Shown here piece by piece: positions 1 through 6,625 of a stretch of 7,817 nt of DNA. The notes beneath the pieces are model-generated. The model searched no databases. It was not told where the DNA came from and saw nothing but the letters and a program-made list of their open reading frames with translations. The translations under genes were made by a program, and so were the position numbers. Position 1 is the first letter of the stretch. Every line of letters starts with the position of its first letter. Source of the stretch: Paracoccaceae bacterium (GTDB lineage: Bacteria > Pseudomonadota > Alphaproteobacteria > Rhodobacterales > Rhodobacteraceae); NCBI GenBank assembly GCA_003512825.1, contig DOOI01000012.1, forward strand, positions 1 through 7,817, in the 5' to 3' direction.

Positions 1-29
1 GCCAGAGGGGCTGATGGCTTTCTCTTTGC

Positions 30-74
30 AAAAAATATCCCCGGGGGAGTTTGAGGGGGCAGGCAGCCCCCTCA
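30..74. other. GC-rich hairpin and CCCCGGGG palindrome next to an A/T tract
   Basis: Positions 52-60 (TGAGGGGGC) pair perfectly with 66-74 (GCCCCCTCA), giving a 9-bp GC-rich stem with a 5-nt loop. Just upstream lies the 8-bp palindrome CCCCGGGG (39-46), flanked by a run of six A (30-35), which reads as a T run on the minus strand. On the + strand no T tract follows the stem, so this is not a textbook intrinsic terminator for rightward transcription. Read on the minus strand, the hairpin is followed by CCCCCGGGGATATTTTTT, which looks more terminator-like, but no minus-strand gene to its right is supported. From memory, similar blocks are common between genes in Rhodobacteraceae; this was not checked. 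It may end transcription of a gene off the left edge or be a dispersed intergenic repeat. Confidence 0.4.
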
Positions 75-130
75 TGCTGCCGCTGTCGCCTGCGGCTCTT
101 GGTTGGAGGCTGCGCGATTATGCTTGATTT

Positions 131-156
131 TGGTATACCAGACTGATGGTATACCA
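131..156. promoter_or_regulatory. Tandem TGGTATACCA operator pair upstream of the dehydratase gene
   Basis: Two identical perfect palindromes, TGGTATACCA, lie at 131-140 and 147-156. They are separated by 6 bp (16 bp centre to centre); the second extends to a 12-bp perfect palindrome, ATGGTATACCAT (146-157). The sequence closely resembles the TTGGTATACCAA-type operator of the GntR/FadR-subfamily hexuronate regulators UxuR and ExuR. They end 42 bp before the dehydratase start codon, where an operator overlapping the promoter would sit. A weak candidate promoter is TTGGTA (130-135), 16 bp, then TACCAT (152-157), four of six matches in each box, which both sites would cover. The likely reading is repression relieved by a sugar acid or its 2-keto-3-deoxy product. 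No regulator gene is in the window, so its identity is inferred. Confidence 0.75.
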
Positions 157-198
157 TTTTAAAGAGGGCGGCGCCCGGGAGCGCTGGGAAGGAATGTA

Positions 199-1980
199 AT
201 GTCTGATACACGTGCAAACAAGCGGTTCCGCAGTCAAGAATGGTTTGATAACCCCAACAATCCCGGCATGACGGCGCTTTATGTCGAGCGCTATCAGAAT
301 CAGGCCTATACGCGCGAAGAAATCCAGAGCGAGCGGCCGATTATCGGTATTGCCAACACAGGGTCCGATATTGCGCCTTGCAACAAGATCCACGTTTTCT
401 TGATGGACCGGATCAAGGCGGGAATCCGGGATGCGGGCGGGGTGCCGATGGAATTTCCGGTGCACCCCATTCAGGAGACGGGAAAGCGCCCGACGGCTGC
501 GCTGGATCGCAACCTCACTTACCTCAGCTTGGTTGAGGTCTTGCATGGCTATCCCCTTGACGGCGTCGTGTTGTGCACGGGCTGTGACAAGACCACGCCT
601 GCGCTTTTGATGGGGGCTGCGACGGTGGATATTCCGGCGATTGCGCTCAATGGCGGGCCAATGCTCGATGGGTGGTGGAAGGGCAAACGTGCCGGATCAG
701 GGACGATCGTGTGGGAATCGCGCCGTCTTTTGGCCGAAGGAAAGATTGACTACGAAGAGTTCATGAGCCGGGTATGTGCCTCGGCTCCGTCCTTGGGGCA
801 TTGCAACACGATGGGGACAGCCTCGACGATGAACGCAATGGCCGAAGCGCTGGGCATGTCCTTGACAGGCAACTCCGCGATCCCTGCGCCGTTCCGGGAG
901 CGGATGGCGATGGCTTATGAGACGGGCAAGCGTGCGGTGCAGATGGTATATGAGGACCTCAAACCCTCGGATATTCTGACGCGGGAAGCCTTTGAGAACG
1001 CGATTGTCGTCAATTCGGCCATTGGTGGATCGACCAATGCGCCGCCGCATTTGCAGGCGATTGCACGGCATGCCGGGGTGGAGCTGCATGTGAAGGATTG
1101 GCAGACTGTCGGGTTTGACGTGCCGCTCTTGGTGAATATGCAGCCTGCGGGCGCATATCTGGGCGAGAGCTTTTACCGCGCGGGCGGGGTGCCTGCGGTT
1201 ATGGGAGAGCTTCGCAAGGCCGGACGCATTCATCAGGGGGCCATGACGGCGACGGGGCGGACCATGGGCGAGAACCTTGCGCCTTGGCAAAGCGAAGACA
1301 CGGATGTGATCAAGAGCTATGACGCGCCTATGCGGGAGAATGCCGGGTTCTTGGTGCTTTCGGGCAATCTTTTTGACTCGGCCTTGATGAAAACCTCGGT
1401 GATTTCAAAAGATTTCCGCGAGCGGTTTTTGCTCAAGCCCGGAGCGGAAGGTATTCATGAGGCGCGGGCCATCGTGTTTGAAGGGCCGGAGGATTATCAC
1501 GACCGTCTTAATGATCCGGCTTTGGAGATTGATGCGGAGTGTATCTTGTTCATCCGTGGGGTGGGCTGTGTGGGCTATCCCGGTTCGGCGGAGGTGGTGA
1601 ATATGCAACCGCCTGATGCGCTGATCCGGGCAGGTGTGCAGCATTTGCCCACCGTCGGGGATGGGCGCCAGTCGGGCACCTCGGAAAGCCCGTCTATTCT
1701 GAACGCCTCGCCGGAATCGGTCGTTGGGGGGGGGCTTGCCTATCTCAAGACGGGGGATCGGGTGCGGCTTGATCTCAATGCCTGCACTTTGGACGCTTTG
1801 GTGCCGGAGGATGAATGGGCGGGGCGCAAGGCGGCATGGGTGCCGCCTGTGATCGAGCATCAGACGCCATGGCAGGAGATTTATCGCCAGCATGTGGGGC
1901 AGCTTTCCGATGGGGGCTGTTTGGAATTGGCGACGGTTTATCGCCGTGTGGCGCAGAAATTGCCGCGCGATAACCACTAA
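199..1980 (+). CDS. IlvD/Edd-family sugar-acid dehydratase, D-xylonate dehydratase-like
   Basis: The 593-residue protein belongs to the IlvD/Edd [Fe-S] dehydratases, which convert an aldonic acid to the 2-keto-3-deoxy acid in the cytoplasm. It resembles Caulobacter D-xylonate dehydratase (recalled as about 591 residues) along its whole length, from the FRSxxWFDNP start to the LPRxNH end. The expected cluster ligands are present: Cys61 (APCNK), Cys129 (TGCDK) and Cys202 (GHCNTMGTAS). Lys131 is the likely carbamylated metal ligand, and Ser492 in GRQSGT is the expected catalytic serine. The N-terminal domain carries the cysteines; the C-terminal part carries GRQSGT and SPSILNASPES. The pentonate/hexonate clade fits better than branched-chain amino acid IlvD. 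The start is supported by a purine-rich ribosome site (GGGAAGGAA, 186-194). Tandem operators lie just upstream. The exact substrate (xylonate, arabinonate, fuconate, galactonate or other) cannot be fixed from sequence. Confidence 0.93.
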   Translation: MSDTRANKRFRSQEWFDNPNNPGMTALYVERYQNQAYTREEIQSERPIIGIANTGSDIAPCNKIHVFLMDRIKAGIRDAGGVPMEFPVHPIQETGKRPTAALDRNLTYLSLVEVLHGYPLDGVVLCTGCDKTTPALLMGAATVDIPAIALNGGPMLDGWWKGKRAGSGTIVWESRRLLAEGKIDYEEFMSRVCASAPSLGHCNTMGTASTMNAMAEALGMSLTGNSAIPAPFRERMAMAYETGKRAVQMVYEDLKPSDILTREAFENAIVVNSAIGGSTNAPPHLQAIARHAGVELHVKDWQTVGFDVPLLVNMQPAGAYLGESFYRAGGVPAVMGELRKAGRIHQGAMTATGRTMGENLAPWQSEDTDVIKSYDAPMRENAGFLVLSGNLFDSALMKTSVISKDFRERFLLKPGAEGIHEARAIVFEGPEDYHDRLNDPALEIDAECILFIRGVGCVGYPGSAEVVNMQPPDALIRAGVQHLPTVGDGRQSGTSESPSILNASPESVVGGGLAYLKTGDRVRLDLNACTLDALVPEDEWAGRKAAWVPPVIEHQTPWQEIYRQHVGQLSDGGCLELATVYRRVAQKLPRDNH

Positions 1981-2021
1981 GCGCGCGATTTTTCGCGTCA
2001 AATTGACCTTGTGATAGAAGG

Positions 2022-2044
2022 GCGGGCCGGAAAGACTGGCCCGC
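2022..2044 (+). other. Intercistronic hairpin between the dehydratase and SDR genes
   Basis: Positions 2022-2028 (GCGGGCC) pair perfectly with 2038-2044 (GGCCCGC). The stem extends inward by a G-U and a G-C pair to 9 bp around the 5-nt loop AAAGA. No T run follows, so a classical intrinsic terminator is unlikely. It ends 36 bp before the next start codon, and downstream lies a clear ribosome site. It could stabilise the 3' end of a processed dehydratase message or lower read-through. A shorter hairpin, CGCGA-TTTT-TCGCG (1984-1997), sits directly after the dehydratase stop codon. The rest of the 100-bp gap shows nothing else recognisable. Confidence 0.4.
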
Positions 2045-2080
2045 AAAGAGACAGCTGCTGCGGGCAGGGGGAGACCAGCG

Positions 2081-2815
2081 ATGAAAACGATCATGATCAC
2101 CGGGGCAGGCAGCGGCGTGGGCCGTGTGACGGCGCGGGCGTTTTTGGCCGCGGGGTGGCATGTTGTCCTGACGGGACGGCGAGAGGCGCCGCTGGTGGAA
2201 ACAGCAGGCGGCCATGCCAATGCGCGGATTATTCAGATGGATGTGTCTGATGCGGCGTCCGTTGAGGCGGGATTTGCCGCAGTGGAAGCAGAGTTCGGAC
2301 GGCTTGATGCTTTGTTCAACAATGCGGGTGTAAGTCTGAAATCGACGATGATCGACGAGATCAAGGTCGAGGATTGGATGAACCTTTGCAATATCAACAT
2401 CACGGGGATGTTCTTGTGTGCGCGCGCGGCTTTTGGCCTGATGCGGCGGCAAGCGCCGCAAGGTGGGCGGATCATCAACAACGGGTCTGTTTCGGCGCAT
2501 GTGCCACGCTATGGCTCGGTGCCTTACACGATGTCGAAACATGCGGTGACGGGGCTGACGCGCACGCTGTCGCTGGATGGGCGGCAGTTCAATATTGCCT
2601 GTGGGCAGGTAGATATCGGCAATGCGCTGACAGAGATGGCCCATGCGATGACGCAAGGCGTGCCGCAGGCCGATGGGTCGATCAAGGTAGAGCCGGTGAT
2701 GGACGCGACGCATGTGGCCTCGTCGGTGCTGCATATGGCGGAGCTACCGCTGTCGGCGAATGTGCAGTTCATGACTGTGATGGCGAGCGCGATGCCGTTT
2801 ATTGGCCGGGGCTGA
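2081..2815 (+). CDS. Short-chain dehydrogenase/reductase (SDR family oxidoreductase)
   Basis: A 244-residue classical SDR, usual for the family, with a Rossmann fold binding NAD(P) and oxidising or reducing an alcohol/carbonyl in the cytoplasm. Visible motifs are the nucleotide-binding TGAGSGVG (residues 7-14), the D54 region after strand 3 (QMDVSD), NNAG (80-83), the helix-4 Asn (N106 in NITG), catalytic Ser136 (NNGSVS), and Tyr149 and Lys153 in YTMSK. The usual PG motif after the active site is replaced by CGQVDIGNA (174-182), which I recall as typical of a proteobacterial SDR subgroup. The basic TGRRE (31-35) after strand 2 hints at NADP(H). A strong ribosome site (GGGGGAGA, 2067-2074) supports the start. 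Next to a sugar-acid dehydratase it may act on a sugar, an aldonate or a keto-deoxy acid intermediate, but the substrate is not shown by the sequence. Confidence 0.9.
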   Translation: MKTIMITGAGSGVGRVTARAFLAAGWHVVLTGRREAPLVETAGGHANARIIQMDVSDAASVEAGFAAVEAEFGRLDALFNNAGVSLKSTMIDEIKVEDWMNLCNINITGMFLCARAAFGLMRRQAPQGGRIINNGSVSAHVPRYGSVPYTMSKHAVTGLTRTLSLDGRQFNIACGQVDIGNALTEMAHAMTQGVPQADGSIKVEPVMDATHVASSVLHMAELPLSANVQFMTVMASAMPFIGRG

Positions 2816-2906
2816 CGCCGGGTTCGGGCGGGCTATTCCGAGGGATGGACGGATCGGCGCGTTGTGGTGATTGACAGGCGGGTGTGAGGCAGAGGAAGCT
2901 CGCGCC

Positions 2907-4889
2907 ATGACACATCAAAACGCGCTCCGTGACATCCTTGAAACCCCGGATATGGGGATCATCCTTTCAGACGGTTGCCGCTTGTCAGCGCGGGTTTGGA
3001 TGCCACAGGACGCGGCGGACGATCCTGTTCCTGTAATTTTGGAATATCTCCCGTATCGCAAGCGCGATGGCACCTGCGCGCGTGATGCGCTGACGCATCC
3101 GTGGTTTGCCAAGCGGGGCTATGCCTGCCTGCGGGTGGATATGCGCGGCAATGGCGATAGCGAAGGGCTGATGGAGGATGAATATACGCCGCAAGAATTG
3201 GCCGATGCTTGCGAGGTGATCGCATGGGCCGCTGCCCAGCCTTGGTGCAATTGCCGGGTGGGAATGATGGGGATCAGTTGGGGTGGGTTCAACAGCTTGC
3301 AAGTGGCGGCGCTGCAACCTGATGCGCTCAAGGCGATTGTGACGCTGTGCTCGACGGTGGATCGGTATGCTGACGATATTCATTACAAGGGCGGGTGCCT
3401 GTTGAATGAGAATTTGGGGTGGGGGGCCACGATGTGGGCCTATTCCTCACGCGCGCCGGACCCGGCCTTGCGGGAGGATTGGCGCAAGATTTGGCTGGAG
3501 CGTTTGGAGCATGAGCCGTTTTTACCGGAAGTTTGGCTGCGCCATCAAAATCGGGATGATTATTGGCAGCACGGATCGGTTTGCGAGGATTTCAGCGCGA
3601 TAAAGGCAAAGACCTTGGCCGTGGGCGGCTGGGGGGACAGCTACAAGAACGCGGTGCCGCAATTGGTTGCGGCCTTGCCGGGGGCAAAGGGGATTGTTGG
3701 GCCATGGGTGCATAAATATCCGCATTTTGCTGTGCCCGGCCCGCGTATCGGGTTTTTGCAGGAAGCCGAGCGCTGGTGGGCGCGTTGGTTGAAGGATACC
3801 CCGACAGGGGTGGAGGATGATCCCGATTACACGGTCTATCTGATGGATGGGGTGCGCCCGGCGACGTGGTATCTGGAGCGGCCGGGACGGTGGATTGTGG
3901 CCGATGCCTCGGGCGGAGAGGTGACGCGGCATCATTTGGCCGGGCAGGCTTTGGCCGCGACACCGGGGCCTGTCGAGGCTTTGGTGGCGTCGCCGCAGCA
4001 TACGGGGGGCGATAGCGGGGAATATTGCGCGATTTGGTTGGGCCCGGAAATGCCGGGTGATCAGCGGGCGGATGACGCGCTTTCGATGGTTTGGGAGGGC
4101 GATACGCTGGCGCAGGACTGCGCGATTTCAGGTGCGCCGCATGTGGCTTTGCGGCTGATGTCCGACAAGCCCTTGGGGCAGATCGCGGTGCGGCTGTGCC
4201 ATGTGCATCCTGATGGCGCGACGACGCGGATCACCTATGGCGTGCTCAATCTGGCGCATCGCAATGGGCACGCCCGCCCAGAGCCTCTGCCGGTGGGCGA
4301 GGTCGTAGAGGTGGCGCTGGATCTTGACCACATCGCCTATTGCGTCCCAGCCGGGCATCGGTTGCGTTTGGCGGTGTCGAATGCCTATTGGCCGCTGCTG
4401 TGGCCCAGCCCAGAAGCAGGGCAATTGACTATCTCGGGGGGCTATGTGGATGTGCCTTGCGTGGTGCGCCCGCGGCGCGATGAGCGGGTGTTCCCAGAGC
4501 CAGACAGTGAGGCGGCGTGGGAGACAGAGCCGCTGCGCGCGGGCGACAATAGCCGTCGTGTGGTGACGGATATGAAAACTGGCGAGATCACCTTGGAAAT
4601 TGTGGATGATTTCGGCCTGCGGCGCGATTCGGACCATGGGCTGATTTCGGGGTCGGTGGCGCGAGAGTGGTGGACGATCCATCCTGACGACCCGCTTTCA
4701 GCGCGGGGTCGGACGCATTGGACTGAGGAAATGGCGCGCGACGGGATTGTGCTTCGCACGGAAACTTTCACGGAAATGTGGTCGGACGCAGCAGAGTTCC
4801 ATCTTGCCGGGCGGATTGAGGCCTATGAGGGTGAAAAACTGTTTTACAGCCGTAAGGTGAGTGCTCGCGTGCCGCGTGACCACAGATGA
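2907..4889 (+). CDS. CocE/NonD-family serine hydrolase (peptidase S15-like)
   Basis: A 660-residue alpha/beta hydrolase of the CocE / X-Pro dipeptidyl-peptidase S15 type, cleaving ester or amide bonds. The nucleophile is Ser124 in GISWGG (122-127). Asp244 in GGWGDSY and His269 in GPWVHK complete the triad, and Tyr50 in LPYRK is placed like the oxyanion-hole tyrosine of CocE. The core runs from about 15 to 300, with the helical cap around 160-230, followed by a C-terminal beta-jelly-roll (PepX_C-like) domain from about 320 to 520. About 110-115 further residues (roughly 545-660) extend past the jelly roll; CocE itself is nearer 570 residues. No signal peptide is seen, so it is probably cytoplasmic. 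The ATG at 2907 is chosen for AGAGGAAG (2891-2898); an in-frame TTG at 2871 lacks one. It sits between the metabolic genes and the importer, suggesting it acts on the imported solute. Substrate unknown. Confidence 0.9.
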   Translation: MTHQNALRDILETPDMGIILSDGCRLSARVWMPQDAADDPVPVILEYLPYRKRDGTCARDALTHPWFAKRGYACLRVDMRGNGDSEGLMEDEYTPQELADACEVIAWAAAQPWCNCRVGMMGISWGGFNSLQVAALQPDALKAIVTLCSTVDRYADDIHYKGGCLLNENLGWGATMWAYSSRAPDPALREDWRKIWLERLEHEPFLPEVWLRHQNRDDYWQHGSVCEDFSAIKAKTLAVGGWGDSYKNAVPQLVAALPGAKGIVGPWVHKYPHFAVPGPRIGFLQEAERWWARWLKDTPTGVEDDPDYTVYLMDGVRPATWYLERPGRWIVADASGGEVTRHHLAGQALAATPGPVEALVASPQHTGGDSGEYCAIWLGPEMPGDQRADDALSMVWEGDTLAQDCAISGAPHVALRLMSDKPLGQIAVRLCHVHPDGATTRITYGVLNLAHRNGHARPEPLPVGEVVEVALDLDHIAYCVPAGHRLRLAVSNAYWPLLWPSPEAGQLTISGGYVDVPCVVRPRRDERVFPEPDSEAAWETEPLRAGDNSRRVVTDMKTGEITLEIVDDFGLRRDSDHGLISGSVAREWWTIHPDDPLSARGRTHWTEEMARDGIVLRTETFTEMWSDAAEFHLAGRIEAYEGEKLFYSRKVSARVPRDHR

Positions 4890-4945
4890 GAGAATGACAA
4901 AAAAGTTCGGGATTTTTCTTGATAACCCGGGCGCAATGGGCATTG

Positions 4946-4961
4946 TTGACTCATCAGTCAA
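4946..4961. promoter_or_regulatory. 16-bp palindrome TTGACTCATCAGTCAA upstream of the binding-protein gene
   Basis: TTGACT (4946-4951) and AGTCAA (4956-4961) are perfect inverted copies around the 4-bp centre CATC. The site lies in the 124-bp gap before the transporter genes, its right end 52 bp upstream of the start codon. It looks like a dimer-binding operator. It is not an FNR site: the half-sites TTGAC/GTCAA are 6 bp apart, whereas FNR-type boxes have 4 bp. It also differs from the TGGTATACCA pair at the left end, so a different regulator is implied. A possible promoter is TTGATA (4919-4924), 16 bp, then CATTGT (4941-4946), which would put the palindrome across the transcription start. 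TTGACT alone resembles a -35 box, but no good -10 follows. The family of the binding protein is not recognised. Confidence 0.5.
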
Positions 4962-5013
4962 TGTCACCGGAACAAACCGGGGCGCCTTTTCGATGGCCAA
5001 TAGGGAGGCTACC

Positions 5014-6609
5014 ATGAACGACCGCGATCAACAGATCTCGCATTTTACCAAACTCGCAGCGAAGGGCCGCATGACGCGGCGCGAATTCGTTGGCCGTATG
5101 ACCGCATTGGGCGTGACCGCGGCAATGGCCAATGTCATGCTGTCAAATGCCGCGAAAGCGGCGGGGCCTGTCAAGGGCGGCACGCTCAAGATCGGTTCGG
5201 TTGGTGGCGAGAGCACCAACACGCTGGATCCGGCATTGGCTGCGAGCCAAGTGCCCTATCACAACCTGCACAGCTTTGGCGAAACGCTGGTTGAAGTCGC
5301 CGCCGATGGCAGCATCGGCTATCGTTTGGCAGAATCCGTGGAATCGACACCCGACGCGAAAACTTGGCGTTTCAAGATCCGTTCCGGTGTGGAGTTCCAC
5401 AATGGTCAAACCGTGACCGCGCAAGACGTAATGCGGACTATGGAGCGCCATTCGAACGAAGAGTCGAAGTCGGGCGCGCTTGGCATCGTGAAGGGCATCG
5501 AGTCGATGTCGGTTGATGGTGATACGTTTGTCGTCAACCTTGGCACGGCCAACGCTGACCTTCCCTATTTGATGGCGGATTACCACCTGATGATCCAGCC
5601 CGATGGCGGCTTTGACAATCCAGCGGCGGGGATCGGTTCGGGCGCTTACATGCTGGTCTCGGACGAGCCGGGTGTGCGTCACCTGTGGAAAAAGAACCCG
5701 AACTATTGGGACAGCACCCGCGGCCATGTGGACGAGATCGAGATCATCGTCATCAACGACTCAACTGCCCGTATGGCGGCGTTGCAGTCGGGTCAGGCGC
5801 ATATCGTCAACCGCGTCGATCCAAAGGTTGCAGGACTTCTGAGCCGTGCGCCGGGCGTACAAGTGGTAAACACCGGAGGCCCTGGCCACTATGTGTTCAT
5901 CATGCATTGCGACACCGCACCTTTCGACAACAACGACCTGCGTTTGGCGCTGAAATATGCAATCAACCGTCAGGAAATGGTGGACAAGATCCTGCAGGGC
6001 TATGGGTCGGTGGGCAATGACTTCCCGATCAACAGTGCCTATCCGCTTTTCGACAACTCGATCCCGCAGCGTGAGTATGATGCGGCCAAAGCGGCAGAGC
6101 ATTATAAGAAATCCGGCCATGATGGCAGCCCCATCGTGCTGCGTGTGGCCGATGGTGCCTTCCCGGGTGCGGTGGATGCGGCAGCGCTCTTCCAGCAGTC
6201 GGCCGCTGCGGCGGGTATTCCGCTGGAAATCAAGCGGGAGCCAAACGACGGTTACTGGTCGGAAGTCTGGAACAAGCAACCCTTCTGCGCCTCGTATTGG
6301 GGTGGCCGTCCGGTGCAGGACCAGATGTATTCCACCGCCTATCTCTCGACGGCTGACTGGAACGACACGAAGTTCAAGAGCGAGGCCTTCGACGCCAAGC
6401 TTCTGGCCGCTCGTGCCGAGCTGGACGAGACCAAGCGCAAGGGCCTTTACAGCGAAATGGCCAATATGCTGCGCGACGAAGGCGGCCTGATCTGCCCGAT
6501 GTTCAACGACTATGTTGATGGTATCTCGGACAAGCTTCAGGGCTGGGAAAAGGATGGCACGGGTGAACTCATGGGTGGCCGCGCCAGCCAAGTTTGCTGG
6601 CTCGCCTGA
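5014..6609 (+). CDS. ABC transporter substrate-binding protein, peptide/oligopeptide type (SBP family 5), Tat-exported
   Basis: The 531-residue periplasmic binding protein captures the solute for the importer encoded downstream. The N-terminus has a twin-arginine signal: TRREFV (21-26), a hydrophobic stretch (about 29-46) and an AKA-A site near 49/50. The mature protein begins near GPVKGGTLKIG and carries family-5 hallmarks: SLDPA-like TLDPALA (70-76), WRFKIRSGVEFHNGQ (118-132) with TAQDVMRTMERH, NPNYWD (228-233) and a DLRLALKYAINRQEMV helix (308-323). Length and layout match DppA/OppA/NikA relatives. The start is set by GGAGG (5004-5008), 5 nt before the ATG; an in-frame GTG at 4861 would overlap the hydrolase gene and displace the signal peptide. 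Codons end in C more often than in the genes upstream, as expected for an abundant protein. Peptide is only the family default; sugar conjugates or opines are also possible ligands. Confidence 0.93.
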   Translation: MNDRDQQISHFTKLAAKGRMTRREFVGRMTALGVTAAMANVMLSNAAKAAGPVKGGTLKIGSVGGESTNTLDPALAASQVPYHNLHSFGETLVEVAADGSIGYRLAESVESTPDAKTWRFKIRSGVEFHNGQTVTAQDVMRTMERHSNEESKSGALGIVKGIESMSVDGDTFVVNLGTANADLPYLMADYHLMIQPDGGFDNPAAGIGSGAYMLVSDEPGVRHLWKKNPNYWDSTRGHVDEIEIIVINDSTARMAALQSGQAHIVNRVDPKVAGLLSRAPGVQVVNTGGPGHYVFIMHCDTAPFDNNDLRLALKYAINRQEMVDKILQGYGSVGNDFPINSAYPLFDNSIPQREYDAAKAAEHYKKSGHDGSPIVLRVADGAFPGAVDAAALFQQSAAAAGIPLEIKREPNDGYWSEVWNKQPFCASYWGGRPVQDQMYSTAYLSTADWNDTKFKSEAFDAKLLAARAELDETKRKGLYSEMANMLRDEGGLICPMFNDYVDGISDKLQGWEKDGTGELMGGRASQVCWLA

Positions 6610-6625
6610 TCCGGGTCTGGCATAG

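Noticed and set aside
1..14. Possible 3' end of a gene entering from the left, with a TGA at 12-14
   Set aside because: Only four codons are visible and all three frames are equally plausible; nothing identifies a coding region.
1775..2734. Long open frame (319 codons) on the minus strand across the dehydratase end and the SDR gene
   Set aside because: It lies opposite two well-supported genes, crosses their intergenic gap, and its translation is rich in Arg, His and Pro with no recognisable motif. It is an antisense shadow of high-GC coding DNA.
2871..2876. TTGACA matching a consensus -35 box before the hydrolase gene
   Set aside because: No acceptable -10 box lies 16-18 bp downstream; that position falls on the ribosome site. 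The same TTG is also an unlikely start codon because nothing like a ribosome site precedes it.
4897..4918. A-run and T-run flanking GTTCGGGA after the hydrolase stop as an intrinsic terminator
   Set aside because: The only pairing is a short A-T stem of about five pairs with no GC-rich part, which is too weak for a terminator.
4946..4961. Reading the palindrome as an FNR/CRP-family anaerobic box
   Set aside because: FNR-type boxes are TTGAT-N4-ATCAA; here the matching half-sites are TTGAC and GTCAA with 6 bp between them, so the spacing is wrong.
4861..5013. Upstream in-frame GTG start for the binding protein, giving a 51-residue N-terminal extension
   Set aside because: It would overlap the hydrolase gene and bury the twin-arginine signal inside the protein; the ATG at 5014 has a good GGAGG and puts the signal at the N-terminus.
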